Both the position numbers and the translations under genes were made by a program. Below, piece by piece: positions 1 through 6,069 of a stretch of DNA of 6,069 bases. Numbering within the stretch: position 1 is the stretch's first letter; each line of letters begins with the position of its first letter. The stretch comes from Wenyingzhuangia sp039768865 (lineage in GTDB: Bacteria > Bacteroidota > Bacteroidia > Flavobacteriales > Flavobacteriaceae): assembly GCF_039768865.1 (NCBI RefSeq), contig NZ_JBDMZQ010000040.1; one strand, 5' to 3'. A model generated the notes under the pieces. The model was given only the letters and a program-made list of their open reading frames with translations, made no database searches and had not been told where the DNA came from.

Positions 1-632
1 CACCCTGCAGTGGCATAAGCTGTTGCTGTTCCCGTGGGAATGACCAGGTTGATTCCAGTATAATCGCGATCTATACCAAAAACATCAATTGCTAAAGGAA
101 AAGGATTAAGGCTCAGTGAAGTAACCGAACTTATTGGGTTAGATAAAAAAGCACTAGCCCCAATACTGGTAACACTAGCTGGAATAATTAATGAGGTTAT
201 GGAATTGTTACGAAAAGCCGCACTACTAATCGTAATAATATTATTGGAAAAAGAGACCGATGTCAGGCTGTTATAAGCAAGCGCATCATAACAGATACTG
301 ACAACACTATTAGGAAAATCAACCGAAAGCAGAGCGTTATCTGAAAAAGCACCTGGACCAATACGGATGACACTGTTTGGAATGGTTACAGAAGTTAAGG
401 ATTTATTGTAAAAACACGAATTACCAATACTGGTTACACTGTAAGCTATCGATTCATGGGTGACAAGAGCAGGAATGTTTACATCAGTAGCACTACCCGT
501 GTATGCCGTGGTTTCTACCGTGTGTTCGGTTTCATCCGTAACAGTATACTCAATGTCATTTAACGAAAAGGTGGTCTGAGAAAAGCCAAAGCTTATGGTG
601 AACATAGCGAAAGCGAATAGATGATTTTTCAT
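1..632 (-). CDS. BspA-type leucine-rich-repeat (LRR_5) secreted surface protein, C-terminus beyond the left edge
   Basis: I translated this by hand from ATG at 632-630; it stays open for 210 codons to the window edge, and an in-frame TAA at 662-660 lies just upstream. Residues 1-19 (MKNHLFAFAMFTISFGFSQ) form a signal peptide with the 'FSQ' end common in Flavobacteriia. Residues 20-64 form a beta-rich cap ending 'NIPALVTHESIAYSVTSIG'. Residues 65-152 are four consecutive 22-residue repeats (starting near 65, 87, 109 and 131) of the pattern SVxSIGxxAFxxNxLTSVxIPN, with a fifth, degenerate one from 153. A 'LVIPTGTATAYATAG' segment at 196-210 resembles the closing repeat of such proteins. BspA-like LRR proteins are exported and often bind proteins or surfaces; in this phylum many end in a type IX secretion sorting domain, which would lie outside the window. 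Ligand and role are unknown. The gene is divergent from folA. The family call is firm; the function is not. Confidence 0.88.
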   Translation of the reverse strand, partial: MKNHLFAFAMFTISFGFSQTTFSLNDIEYTVTDETEHTVETTAYTGSATDVNIPALVTHESIAYSVTSIGNSCFYNKSLTSVTIPNSVIRIGPGAFSDNALLSVDFPNSVVSICYDALAYNSLTSVSFSNNIITISSAAFRNNSITSLIIPASVTSIGASAFLSNPISSVTSLSLNPFPLAIDVFGIDRDYTGINLVIPTGTATAYATAG

Positions 633-663
633 ATCTTTTATAAGTTTTTGATGTATTTTTTAA

Positions 664-671
664 CAAATATA
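664..671 (-). promoter_or_regulatory. Putative -7 promoter box (TATATTTG) for the LRR gene
   Basis: Read on the minus strand, this is TATATTTG, an exact match to the Bacteroidota primary-sigma -7 consensus TAnnTTTG. It lies 31 bases before the ATG, giving a leader of about 25 bases. No clear TTTG -33 element is visible at the expected spacing, only T-rich sequence, and AT-rich DNA makes chance matches likely. The leader is A-rich and has no Shine-Dalgarno sequence, as is usual in this phylum. Confidence 0.45.
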
Positions 672-767
672 TAAAATAAACACGCTTAAAGTGAATAATC
701 ATCAATAATGTTGCTTTAATTTTATTCTATAACGATATAAACATCTGCGAAACAATAGAGATCATTG

Positions 768-794
768 GGTTTGGTTTTAATAAAACACTGAACC
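768..794. repeat. Imperfect inverted repeat in the middle of the divergent intergenic region
   Basis: The inner arms GTTTTA (774-779) and TAAAAC (781-786) are perfect complements around a single A. Outer arms GGTT (768-771) and AACC (791-794) are also complementary, separated from the inner arms by unpaired bases (2 on the left, 4 on the right). It sits roughly 100 bases from both putative transcription starts. A dimeric regulator site is conceivable, but the inner palindrome is AT-only except at its ends and could be chance. Confidence 0.25.
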
Positions 795-879
795 TCCGTA
801 GCAGTTCAAAAACTTGATCTCAAAAAAAAACCTGACCAATCATGTCATTATTTTAATCTTATTTTAAATAAAAACCTAT

Positions 880-887
880 TATCTTGC
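880..887 (+). promoter_or_regulatory. Putative -7 promoter box for folA
   Basis: TATCTTGC, followed by GACC, resembles the TAnnTTTGC box frequent before Flavobacteriia genes but is one T short. It lies 19 bases upstream of the folA ATG, giving a very short leader. The expected -33 TTTG is not clearly present; the region around 855-865 is only T-rich. Confidence 0.35.
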
Positions 888-906
888 GACCTATTAAATA
901 ACAGAT

Positions 907-1392
907 ATGACGACCATCATTGCTGCTATCGGCACCAACAACGAACTAGGGAAAAACAACGATTTGATTTGGCATTTACCTGCCGATTTAAAAAGGTTTA
1001 AACAAGTAACCACAGGGCACCATATGATCATGGGGCGTAAAACATATGAATCTATAGGCAAACCATTGCCCAACAGGACCACAGTTATCATCACAAGAGA
1101 TTTAAACTACAAAGCAGATGGATGTATCATAACAAACTCTCTAGAAGCTGCCATAGAGATCGCAAAAAAAGATGACAATGCTTTTATTGTTGGTGGTGCC
1201 GAAATCTATAACAAAGCTATTGATCTGGTTGACGAGTTAGACATCTGTGAAGTACACAGTGCTTTTGATGCCGATGTATTTTTTCCAAACATAGATCAGA
1301 ATATATGGAAAGAAACAAAAAGAGAAAACTTCCAATCAGACGACAAAAACGCTTATGACTTTAGCTTTGTCAAATACGAAAGACAAAAATAA
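907..1392 (+). CDS. folA: Dihydrofolate reductase
   Basis: This 161-residue protein (E. coli FolA has 159) would reduce 7,8-dihydrofolate to tetrahydrofolate with NADPH in the cytoplasm, supplying one-carbon units for thymidylate, purines and methionine. Visible family features are 'LIWHLPADLKRFK' with W22 and the substrate-protonating acid D27, F31 in the folate pocket, the NADPH-binding 'GRKTYESIG' at 43-51, R57 (binds the folate glutamate) in 'PLPNRT', the glycine pair G96-G97 in 'VGGAEIY', and the late 'DADVFFP' motif at 121-127. An in-frame TAA at 895-897 makes ATG 907 the first possible ATG. The usual threonine before the last strands (E. coli T113) is C114 here, in 'ICEVHS'. No thyA lies next to it, although the two genes are often paired. 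The receptor gene starts 50 bases downstream on the same strand. Confidence 0.97.
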   Translation: MTTIIAAIGTNNELGKNNDLIWHLPADLKRFKQVTTGHHMIMGRKTYESIGKPLPNRTTVIITRDLNYKADGCIITNSLEAAIEIAKKDDNAFIVGGAEIYNKAIDLVDELDICEVHSAFDADVFFPNIDQNIWKETKRENFQSDDKNAYDFSFVKYERQK

Positions 1393-1442
1393 ATAGATAT
1401 CGTTTACTACCATTGGGGTCAAACCAAAGAGACCAAACAACT

Positions 1443-3842
1443 ATGAATAAATTTCTATTGCTTTTGGGGTTGTTTACTCAATTGGTATGGTCACAAGCCA
1501 ACAAAAATGATATCACTGGTGTCGTTATCAATAAGACTACCAGAGAACCCATTCCTTTTGTTAGTATCTATGCTACAAACGGGGACAAGACGTGGAGTCA
1601 AATAGCAGATGAAAATGGGGGGTTTCGTTTTTCAAACTTACCACGAAAAAAGTACATCCTAAGCATACAATCTATTGGGTACAAAACTTACACACAATCC
1701 ATTGTTTTTAACAACAAAGACTCAATCCTGCTAAAAAACATATCCTTAGAGGAAAATGTAGAAGCACTAAATACGATTGTCCTTAGATCCGAAACTTCAA
1801 CGGTTACTCAAAAAGTAGACAGAATTGTCATCAACGTTGGTAAAGACTTGACCTCAATAGGAGCAGCTGCCGCAGATGTTTTGGATAATATCCAATCTGT
1901 AGCAGTTGACCCACAAACAGGAACACTGTCTTTAAGAGGAAACACAAAAGTTCGAGTGTTAATTGATGGAAAACCAACGAACATACCAACGGAGCAGCTA
2001 CTACAACAAATTCCATCAAACGCAATTAAGAACATCGAACTGATCACCAACCCATCAGCCAAATATAACCCTGAAGGGAATAGTGGAATGATAAACATCG
2101 TACTGGTAAAAAGCACTAGACTAGGATTCAATGGAAACATCACAACCACGAGTCAATACGGAAGAAAGTTTAGACAAACCAGCGGGATCAATTTGAACCA
2201 AAAAACCAAAAACATTAACTTTTTTGGTAATTATAGTAACAACTATGGGAAAAAAAATACGATGGGTAACTTAGTTCGTAATGGCCCTAGTCAAAGTGTT
2301 CAAGAAATTGATGGTAATGATGACTTTGACAATCACCTTTTAAAATTTGGAGTAGACATAGATTTAACTTCGAGTACAGCTTTAGAATTATTCTCTACCC
2401 AAACTTTTAATACTTTAAAGTATCAAAACAGAACTAAAATCTCAGAAACCAAAGCCACTTCAGTACTCAGTGACAACTTGTTTTCCTTTACCAGAAAACC
2501 AGAAAACAAGTCATATCATGCCGGTATCTATCAACAATTTGGGGATGATAAAAATCATTTTTTGAGTTTAGAAGGACAACACAGTATACGAACACAACCC
2601 GAAGATAGCGATTGGGAAGATACTTTGAACCCTTTTGATAATTTTTCAAGTAATTACACAGAAAAGATATCTAACCAAAATGATCTCACCTTAGTAAATC
2701 TTGACTACACTCTGCCTTTTGGCATAGAAAGCTATATAGAATCTGGTTTGTCTTTTAGAGAAGAGAACACCTCAAACGCCAACGATTCTACCCAAGAGGT
2801 CATAACAGAAAACGGAGGATCAATCTCAAGAGGACGCTCAACTTTTAATTACCAAAGAAAAATATACTCTGCTTACCTAAATTATAAGCAGCAGTTCAAT
2901 AAATTAGATATTCAAGCAGGACTTAGGGCAGAATCTTATCAAACCCTTGGAGATTTTTATACAGCCTTAGACCAACAAGATCGTGAAATCAAACAAAAGG
3001 TAAATTCAATATATCCTTCCTTTTTTGCTACATACAAACTGAATGAAGATAGACAACTACAGTTTAGTTATTCTCGAAGAGTTGATCGACCCACAATCAA
3101 ACAAATAACACCAATTCGAACTTGGGGAACTCCGCTAGTTACCGCTCAAGGTAATCAAGATCTCGAACAAGAATTTACCAATTCTTTAGAAACAAGATAC
3201 CTTCGAAAATTAAAAACCGGAAACGTCTCGACAACTCTTTTTTATCGCCACACAAAAGATCCTATTAATCGAACCATATCCGTAGATCCTATCAACAACG
3301 AAAGGGCTATTTTATCTTACAGCAACTTTAATAGTACAAATAGTTACGGTATTGAAATCTCCACAAATTTGCGAGTCAAAAAATGGTGGCGTTTGAATGC
3401 TAGCTCCGATTTTTATTCCCGTAAGATCGAAGGTATCGTTGCCAATAAGTACAGAATGGTTACCAACCAATTATTTAATTGCAGGGCCAGCAACTCTTTT
3501 ACTGTTAGCAACAAATTGTCTCTGCAATTGTCTGCAATGTACCGCGGAACTAGTGAAAGTTTGCAACGAACTAGAAAACCAATGTACCAAATAAACACGG
3601 GTGCTAGCTACAAAATATTTAATGAGAAAGGAACTTTATCCTTAGCATTATCAGATATTTTCAACACCTACGGCTACAGGTTTTATTCCGATGCACCATT
3701 CCTACAAGAAGGCCAATTCAAATGGGAAACTAGAAAAATAACCCTTGGGTTTGTTTATCATTTTGGAATCAAATCCAAAAAGAACAACACCAGAAGAAGA
3801 AAACAAGACATACCAACACAAAGCAGTGGTGGAATGTTTTAA
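1443..3842 (+). CDS. Outer-membrane beta-barrel / TonB-dependent receptor family protein with carboxypeptidase-regulatory-like N-terminal domain
   Basis: This 799-residue protein is predicted to sit in the outer membrane; its substrate is unknown. The start at ATG 1443 is preferred over an in-frame TTG at 1413 because it directly gives a signal peptide, MNKFLLLLGLFTQLVWSQ, with likely cleavage after Q18. Domains in order are a CarboxypepD_reg-like beta-sandwich (about 23-100, 'GVVINKTTREPIPFVSIYA', then 'DENGGFRFSNLP'), a plug (about 124-224, with 'RVLIDGKPTN', 'NPSAKYNPEGNSGMINI'), and a barrel of roughly 225-774 matching the OMP_b-brl_3 style of receptor, with 'YSRRVDRP' at 543-550 and 'GNQDLEQEFTNSLE' from 570. 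The last strand 'TLGFVYHF' ends at F774. It is followed by a basic tail (KSKKNNTRRRKQ) ending 'SSGGMF'. No SusD-like partner is adjacent, so a SusCD glycan transporter is unlikely. It may be co-transcribed with folA. Confidence 0.9.
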   Translation: MNKFLLLLGLFTQLVWSQANKNDITGVVINKTTREPIPFVSIYATNGDKTWSQIADENGGFRFSNLPRKKYILSIQSIGYKTYTQSIVFNNKDSILLKNISLEENVEALNTIVLRSETSTVTQKVDRIVINVGKDLTSIGAAAADVLDNIQSVAVDPQTGTLSLRGNTKVRVLIDGKPTNIPTEQLLQQIPSNAIKNIELITNPSAKYNPEGNSGMINIVLVKSTRLGFNGNITTTSQYGRKFRQTSGINLNQKTKNINFFGNYSNNYGKKNTMGNLVRNGPSQSVQEIDGNDDFDNHLLKFGVDIDLTSSTALELFSTQTFNTLKYQNRTKISETKATSVLSDNLFSFTRKPENKSYHAGIYQQFGDDKNHFLSLEGQHSIRTQPEDSDWEDTLNPFDNFSSNYTEKISNQNDLTLVNLDYTLPFGIESYIESGLSFREENTSNANDSTQEVITENGGSISRGRSTFNYQRKIYSAYLNYKQQFNKLDIQAGLRAESYQTLGDFYTALDQQDREIKQKVNSIYPSFFATYKLNEDRQLQFSYSRRVDRPTIKQITPIRTWGTPLVTAQGNQDLEQEFTNSLETRYLRKLKTGNVSTTLFYRHTKDPINRTISVDPINNERAILSYSNFNSTNSYGIEISTNLRVKKWWRLNASSDFYSRKIEGIVANKYRMVTNQLFNCRASNSFTVSNKLSLQLSAMYRGTSESLQRTRKPMYQINTGASYKIFNEKGTLSLALSDIFNTYGYRFYSDAPFLQEGQFKWETRKITLGFVYHFGIKSKKNNTRRRKQDIPTQSSGGMF

Positions 3843-3849
3843 CCAACAC

Positions 3850-3866
3850 TGACAACCTGTCATTTT
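3850..3866 (+). terminator. Weak intrinsic terminator candidate after the receptor gene
   Basis: TGACA (3850-3854) and TGTCA (3858-3862) form a perfect 5-bp stem with a 3-base loop, directly followed by TTTT, 8 bases after the receptor stop codon. The stem is short and only moderately GC-rich, so termination may be partial and read-through into htpG is possible. Confidence 0.35.
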
Positions 3867-3872
3867 ATACGC

Positions 3873-3908
3873 TTTGGTATTCTATTTGTCTATTAGTTTT
3901 TACATTTA
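3873..3908 (+). promoter_or_regulatory. Possible htpG promoter region
   Basis: A TTTG at 3873-3876 could serve as a -33 element, with TACATTTA at 3901-3908 as a -7 box (one mismatch to TAnnTTTG). The 24-base gap between them is longer than usual. An alternative -7 box is TCTATTTG at 3881-3888, also with one mismatch. No CIRCE-type inverted repeat (TTAGCACTC/GAGTGCTAA) is present, so HrcA control is not indicated here. Confidence 0.22.
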
Positions 3909-3935
3909 TTAAATTAACAACCAAATATACTTATT

Positions 3936-5846
3936 ATGGCAAAAGGAAACATTAATGTATCTGTAGAGAACATCTTTCCATTGATTAAGAAATTTTTATA
4001 TTCTGACCATGAGATCTTTTTACGTGAATTGATTTCAAACGGAACAGATGCTACTTTGAAACTAGAACACCTCATCACGATTGGAGAAGCAGAAGGAATT
4101 GAATTAGGAGACACTAAACTAGAGGTTAAGATAGATAACGAAGGTAAAAAACTTCACATTATCGACAAAGGTTTAGGGATGACGGAAGAGGAAGTAGAGA
4201 AATACATTAACCAAATTGCATTTTCAGGAGCTGAAGAATTTATTGAAAAATATAAAGACAAAGTAGAAGACTCAGGTATCATTGGTCACTTTGGATTAGG
4301 TTTCTACTCTGCATTTATGGTTGCTGAAAAAGTAGAATTGATCACCAAATCATATAAGGATGCTCCTGCTGTAAAATGGTCATGTGATGGTTCCCCAAAT
4401 TACGAATTGGAGCAAGTTGAGAAAACGGAAAGAGGAACTGAGATTGTATTACATATTGCAGAAGATTCTTTAGACTTTTTAGAAGAAACTAAGATTTCAG
4501 GATTACTATCAAAATACAATCGATTCAACCAAGTACCAATTAAATTTGGAACCAAAAAAGAAAACGATCCTAACTTTGAACCAAAAGTTATTAAGAAAGA
4601 AGATGGAACCGAAGAAAAAGAACCTCACAAACAGATTGATGTAGACAACATCATCAACAACACGAATCCTGCTTGGACTAAAAAACCATCAGATTTAGAA
4701 GAAGAAGACTACAAAGGGTTTTACCGCGAATTGTACCCAACACAATTCGAGGAACCTTTGTTTAATATACACTTAAATGTAGATTATCCTTTCAATTTGA
4801 CGGGTATTCTATACTTCCCTAAGCTGTCTAAGACGATGGACATGCAAAAGGACAAAATTCAATTGTACCAAAACCAAGTATTTGTAACTGATAATGTTGA
4901 AGGAATAGTTCCTGATTTTTTACAAATGCTAAAAGGAGTAATAGACTCTCCTAACATTCCTTTAAATGTATCTCGATCTTACTTACAAGCAGATGGTGCT
5001 GTTAAGAAAATATCTGGTTACATTACAAAAAAAATAGCCGATAAACTAAGTTCTATCTACAAAAAAGATAGACAAGCATTTGAAGGATATTGGGACGATA
5101 TCAAAGTAATCATTGAATATGGTATGCTTTCTGATGACAAGTTTTTTGATAAAGCTAAAAAGTTTGCGCTCTACCCAACAACAGACGGAGATTACTTAAA
5201 TATCGAGGAAATCAAAGAACAATTTGCAGCAGCACAAACAGATAAAGATGGAAAACTAGTTGTTCTATACACGGCTAATAAAGAAGCTCAGCACGGGTTT
5301 ATACAATCTGCAAACGACAAAGGATACAAGGTTTTATTGCTAGACTCGCCGATTGTTGCTCACTTGATTCAGAAACTAGAATCTACAAACGAAAATGTAA
5401 CTTTTGTTCGTGTAGATGCAGATCACGTAGACAACTTAATCAAGAAAGAAGACAATGTTATTTCTAAATTAACTGATGAAGAGAAAGACAACTTAAAACC
5501 TATCATAGAAGCTGCCGTTCCGAAAGAAAACTACACCGTACAACTGGAGGCTATGGATTCTAACGCTTCTCCTTTCTTAATTACAGTTCCAGAATTCATG
5601 CGAAGAATGAAAGAAATGAGCGCTACTGGAGGTGGTGGAATGTTTGGAATGGAAAACATGCCAGAGATGTACAATTTAGTTGTAAATACAAACAACCCTT
5701 TAGTCTCAGACATTTTAAATGCTGAGGATGAAAAACAAAAAGCATTGATTTCTCAAGCGTTTGATTTGGCGAAGTTATCACAAAACTTGTTACACGGTAA
5801 AGACCTAACAGACTTTATCAAGAGAAGTTATGAGTTGATCAAGTAA
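3936..5846 (+). CDS. htpG: Molecular chaperone HtpG (bacterial Hsp90)
   Basis: This is a 636-residue cytosolic, homodimeric ATP-dependent chaperone that remodels client proteins, generally with the DnaK system. The N-terminal GHKL ATPase domain (about 1-204) shows the catalytic E31 and Mg-binding N35 in 'FLRELISNGTDAT', the adenine-contacting D77 in 'DKGLGMT' (77-83), and the glycine-rich lid motif 'GHFGLGFYSAF' at 117-127. A charged linker (about 205-236, rich in K, E and D) is longer than in E. coli HtpG and probably accounts for most of the extra length (E. coli has 624). The middle domain carries the ATP-contacting R347 in 'LNVSRSYLQ'. The C-terminal dimerisation domain includes a Met-rich client-binding helix region from P552 ('PEFMRRMKEM', then GGGGMFGMENMPEMYNL). 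As expected in bacteria there is no MEEVD tail. An in-frame TAA at 3915-3917 supports ATG 3936. A strong terminator follows. Confidence 0.98.
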   Translation: MAKGNINVSVENIFPLIKKFLYSDHEIFLRELISNGTDATLKLEHLITIGEAEGIELGDTKLEVKIDNEGKKLHIIDKGLGMTEEEVEKYINQIAFSGAEEFIEKYKDKVEDSGIIGHFGLGFYSAFMVAEKVELITKSYKDAPAVKWSCDGSPNYELEQVEKTERGTEIVLHIAEDSLDFLEETKISGLLSKYNRFNQVPIKFGTKKENDPNFEPKVIKKEDGTEEKEPHKQIDVDNIINNTNPAWTKKPSDLEEEDYKGFYRELYPTQFEEPLFNIHLNVDYPFNLTGILYFPKLSKTMDMQKDKIQLYQNQVFVTDNVEGIVPDFLQMLKGVIDSPNIPLNVSRSYLQADGAVKKISGYITKKIADKLSSIYKKDRQAFEGYWDDIKVIIEYGMLSDDKFFDKAKKFALYPTTDGDYLNIEEIKEQFAAAQTDKDGKLVVLYTANKEAQHGFIQSANDKGYKVLLLDSPIVAHLIQKLESTNENVTFVRVDADHVDNLIKKEDNVISKLTDEEKDNLKPIIEAAVPKENYTVQLEAMDSNASPFLITVPEFMRRMKEMSATGGGGMFGMENMPEMYNLVVNTNNPLVSDILNAEDEKQKALISQAFDLAKLSQNLLHGKDLTDFIKRSYELIK

Positions 5847-5866
5847 CTTTTGCTAACAAATAAAAC

Positions 5867-5896
5867 AAAAAGGCTACCTGATGGTAGCCTTTTTTT
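5867..5896 (+). terminator. Strong rho-independent terminator of htpG
   Basis: GGCTACC (5872-5878) pairs perfectly with GGTAGCC (5883-5889) around the loop TGAT. Five preceding A's pair with the start of the following T-run (5890-5896), so the stem extends to 12 bp. It starts 20 bases after the htpG stop. The A-tract before the stem would also give a T-tract for transcripts from the other strand, but no minus-strand gene ends here. Confidence 0.92.
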
Positions 5897-5942
5897 ATGA
5901 TGAATTTATTTTGAAAACATGTACCATTCTATCTAGATTGTA

Positions 5943-5950
5943 TACTTTTG
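5943..5950 (+). promoter_or_regulatory. Putative -7 promoter box for the HAD hydrolase gene
   Basis: TACTTTTG matches the Bacteroidota -7 consensus TAnnTTTG exactly and is followed by AACC, 22 bases before the ATG at 5973. It lies just past the htpG terminator, where a new promoter is expected. A -33 TTTG is not seen at ideal spacing; the nearest, at 5910-5913, is too far upstream. Confidence 0.5.
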
Positions 5951-5972
5951 AACCTGCTAAAACAGACTCTTT

Positions 5973-6069
5973 ATGGAATTAAAAATTGCTTTTACAGACA
6001 TTGATGGAACATTACTAAATTCAGATCGAGAAGTTTCTAAAATGCTCAAAGAGCAAGTGATCCGCATTA
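5973..6069 (+). CDS. HAD-superfamily hydrolase (Cof-type phosphatase), N-terminal fragment cut by the window edge
   Basis: Only the first 32 codons are visible, starting MELKIAFTDIDGTLLNSD. The DxDGT motif at residues 9-13 supplies the nucleophile D9 and the general acid D11 of HAD phosphatases, and the following 'LLNSDREVS' is typical of the Cof/type IIB sugar-phosphate or nucleotide phosphatase branch. The frame is open to the edge with no stop. It starts 77 bases after the htpG terminator and has its own promoter box, so it is probably transcribed separately. The superfamily is clear; the substrate and exact subfamily are not. Confidence 0.85.
   Translation, partial: MELKIAFTDIDGTLLNSDREVSKMLKEQVIRI

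Noticed and set aside
833..847. TGAC...GTCA inverted repeat upstream of folA
   Set aside because: Four-base arms are expected by chance in a region of this size; no supporting context.
1415..1433. Possible hairpin (GGTC...GACC) between folA and the receptor gene
   Set aside because: The stem is only about 4 bp and is not followed by a T-run, so it is not a credible terminator or attenuator.
1808..2149. Minus-strand open frame of 113 codons inside the receptor gene, and similar shorter ones inside folA, the receptor and htpG
   Set aside because: They overlap strongly supported genes in other frames and their translations show no recognisable domain; they are shadow frames.
3397..3594. Plus-strand 65-codon open frame within the receptor barrel
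   Set aside because: It is an out-of-frame overlap with a continuous barrel-coding frame and shows no sign of being a separate gene.
1443..3842. SusC-type glycan transporter
   Set aside because: The protein is shorter than typical SusC homologues and no SusD-like gene is adjacent; the plug motifs fit the OMP_b-brl_3 type receptors better.
3843..3935. CIRCE (HrcA) or other heat-shock operator before htpG
   Set aside because: No TTAGCACTC/GAGTGCTAA arms or comparable inverted repeat was found near the start.

Overview
This window looks like chromosomal DNA from a member of the Bacteroidota, most probably a marine-type Flavobacteriaceae. The reasons are AT-rich DNA, start codons with A/T-rich leaders and no clear Shine-Dalgarno sequence, TAnnTTTG-like -7 promoter boxes, signal peptides ending in '..SQ', a TonB-dependent receptor with an N-terminal carboxypeptidase-regulatory-like domain, and an HtpG with the Bacteroidota-style 'SNGTDA' nucleotide-binding loop. 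The genus cannot be fixed from the sequence alone.

Layout. Bases 1-632 (minus strand) hold the N-terminal 210 codons of a secreted BspA-type leucine-rich-repeat protein that runs off the left edge. A 274-base AT-rich divergent region (633-906) follows, with a likely promoter for each direction and one imperfect dyad in the middle. On the plus strand come folA (dihydrofolate reductase, 907-1392) and, 50 bases later, an outer-membrane beta-barrel/TonB-dependent receptor (1443-3842). A short 93-base gap with a weak hairpin leads to htpG (Hsp90 chaperone, 3936-5846). htpG is closed by a strong intrinsic terminator (5867-5896). A consensus-like promoter box (5943-5950) then precedes the first 32 codons of a HAD-superfamily hydrolase that runs off the right edge.

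How the genes relate. folA and the receptor gene are close enough to be co-transcribed, but nothing shows a shared function. htpG appears to be its own unit, or at least ends with its own terminator, and the HAD gene starts a new unit. The window reads as housekeeping genes (folate reduction, protein folding, phosphatase) interspersed with cell-envelope genes (LRR surface protein, receptor).

I found no convincing new system. There is no mobile element, CRISPR array, tRNA or rRNA. The points most worth a second look are a Thr-to-Cys change in the DHFR folate pocket, the basic 25-residue tail after the last barrel strand of the receptor, the 22-residue LRR array in the partial surface protein, and the correct start of the receptor gene.
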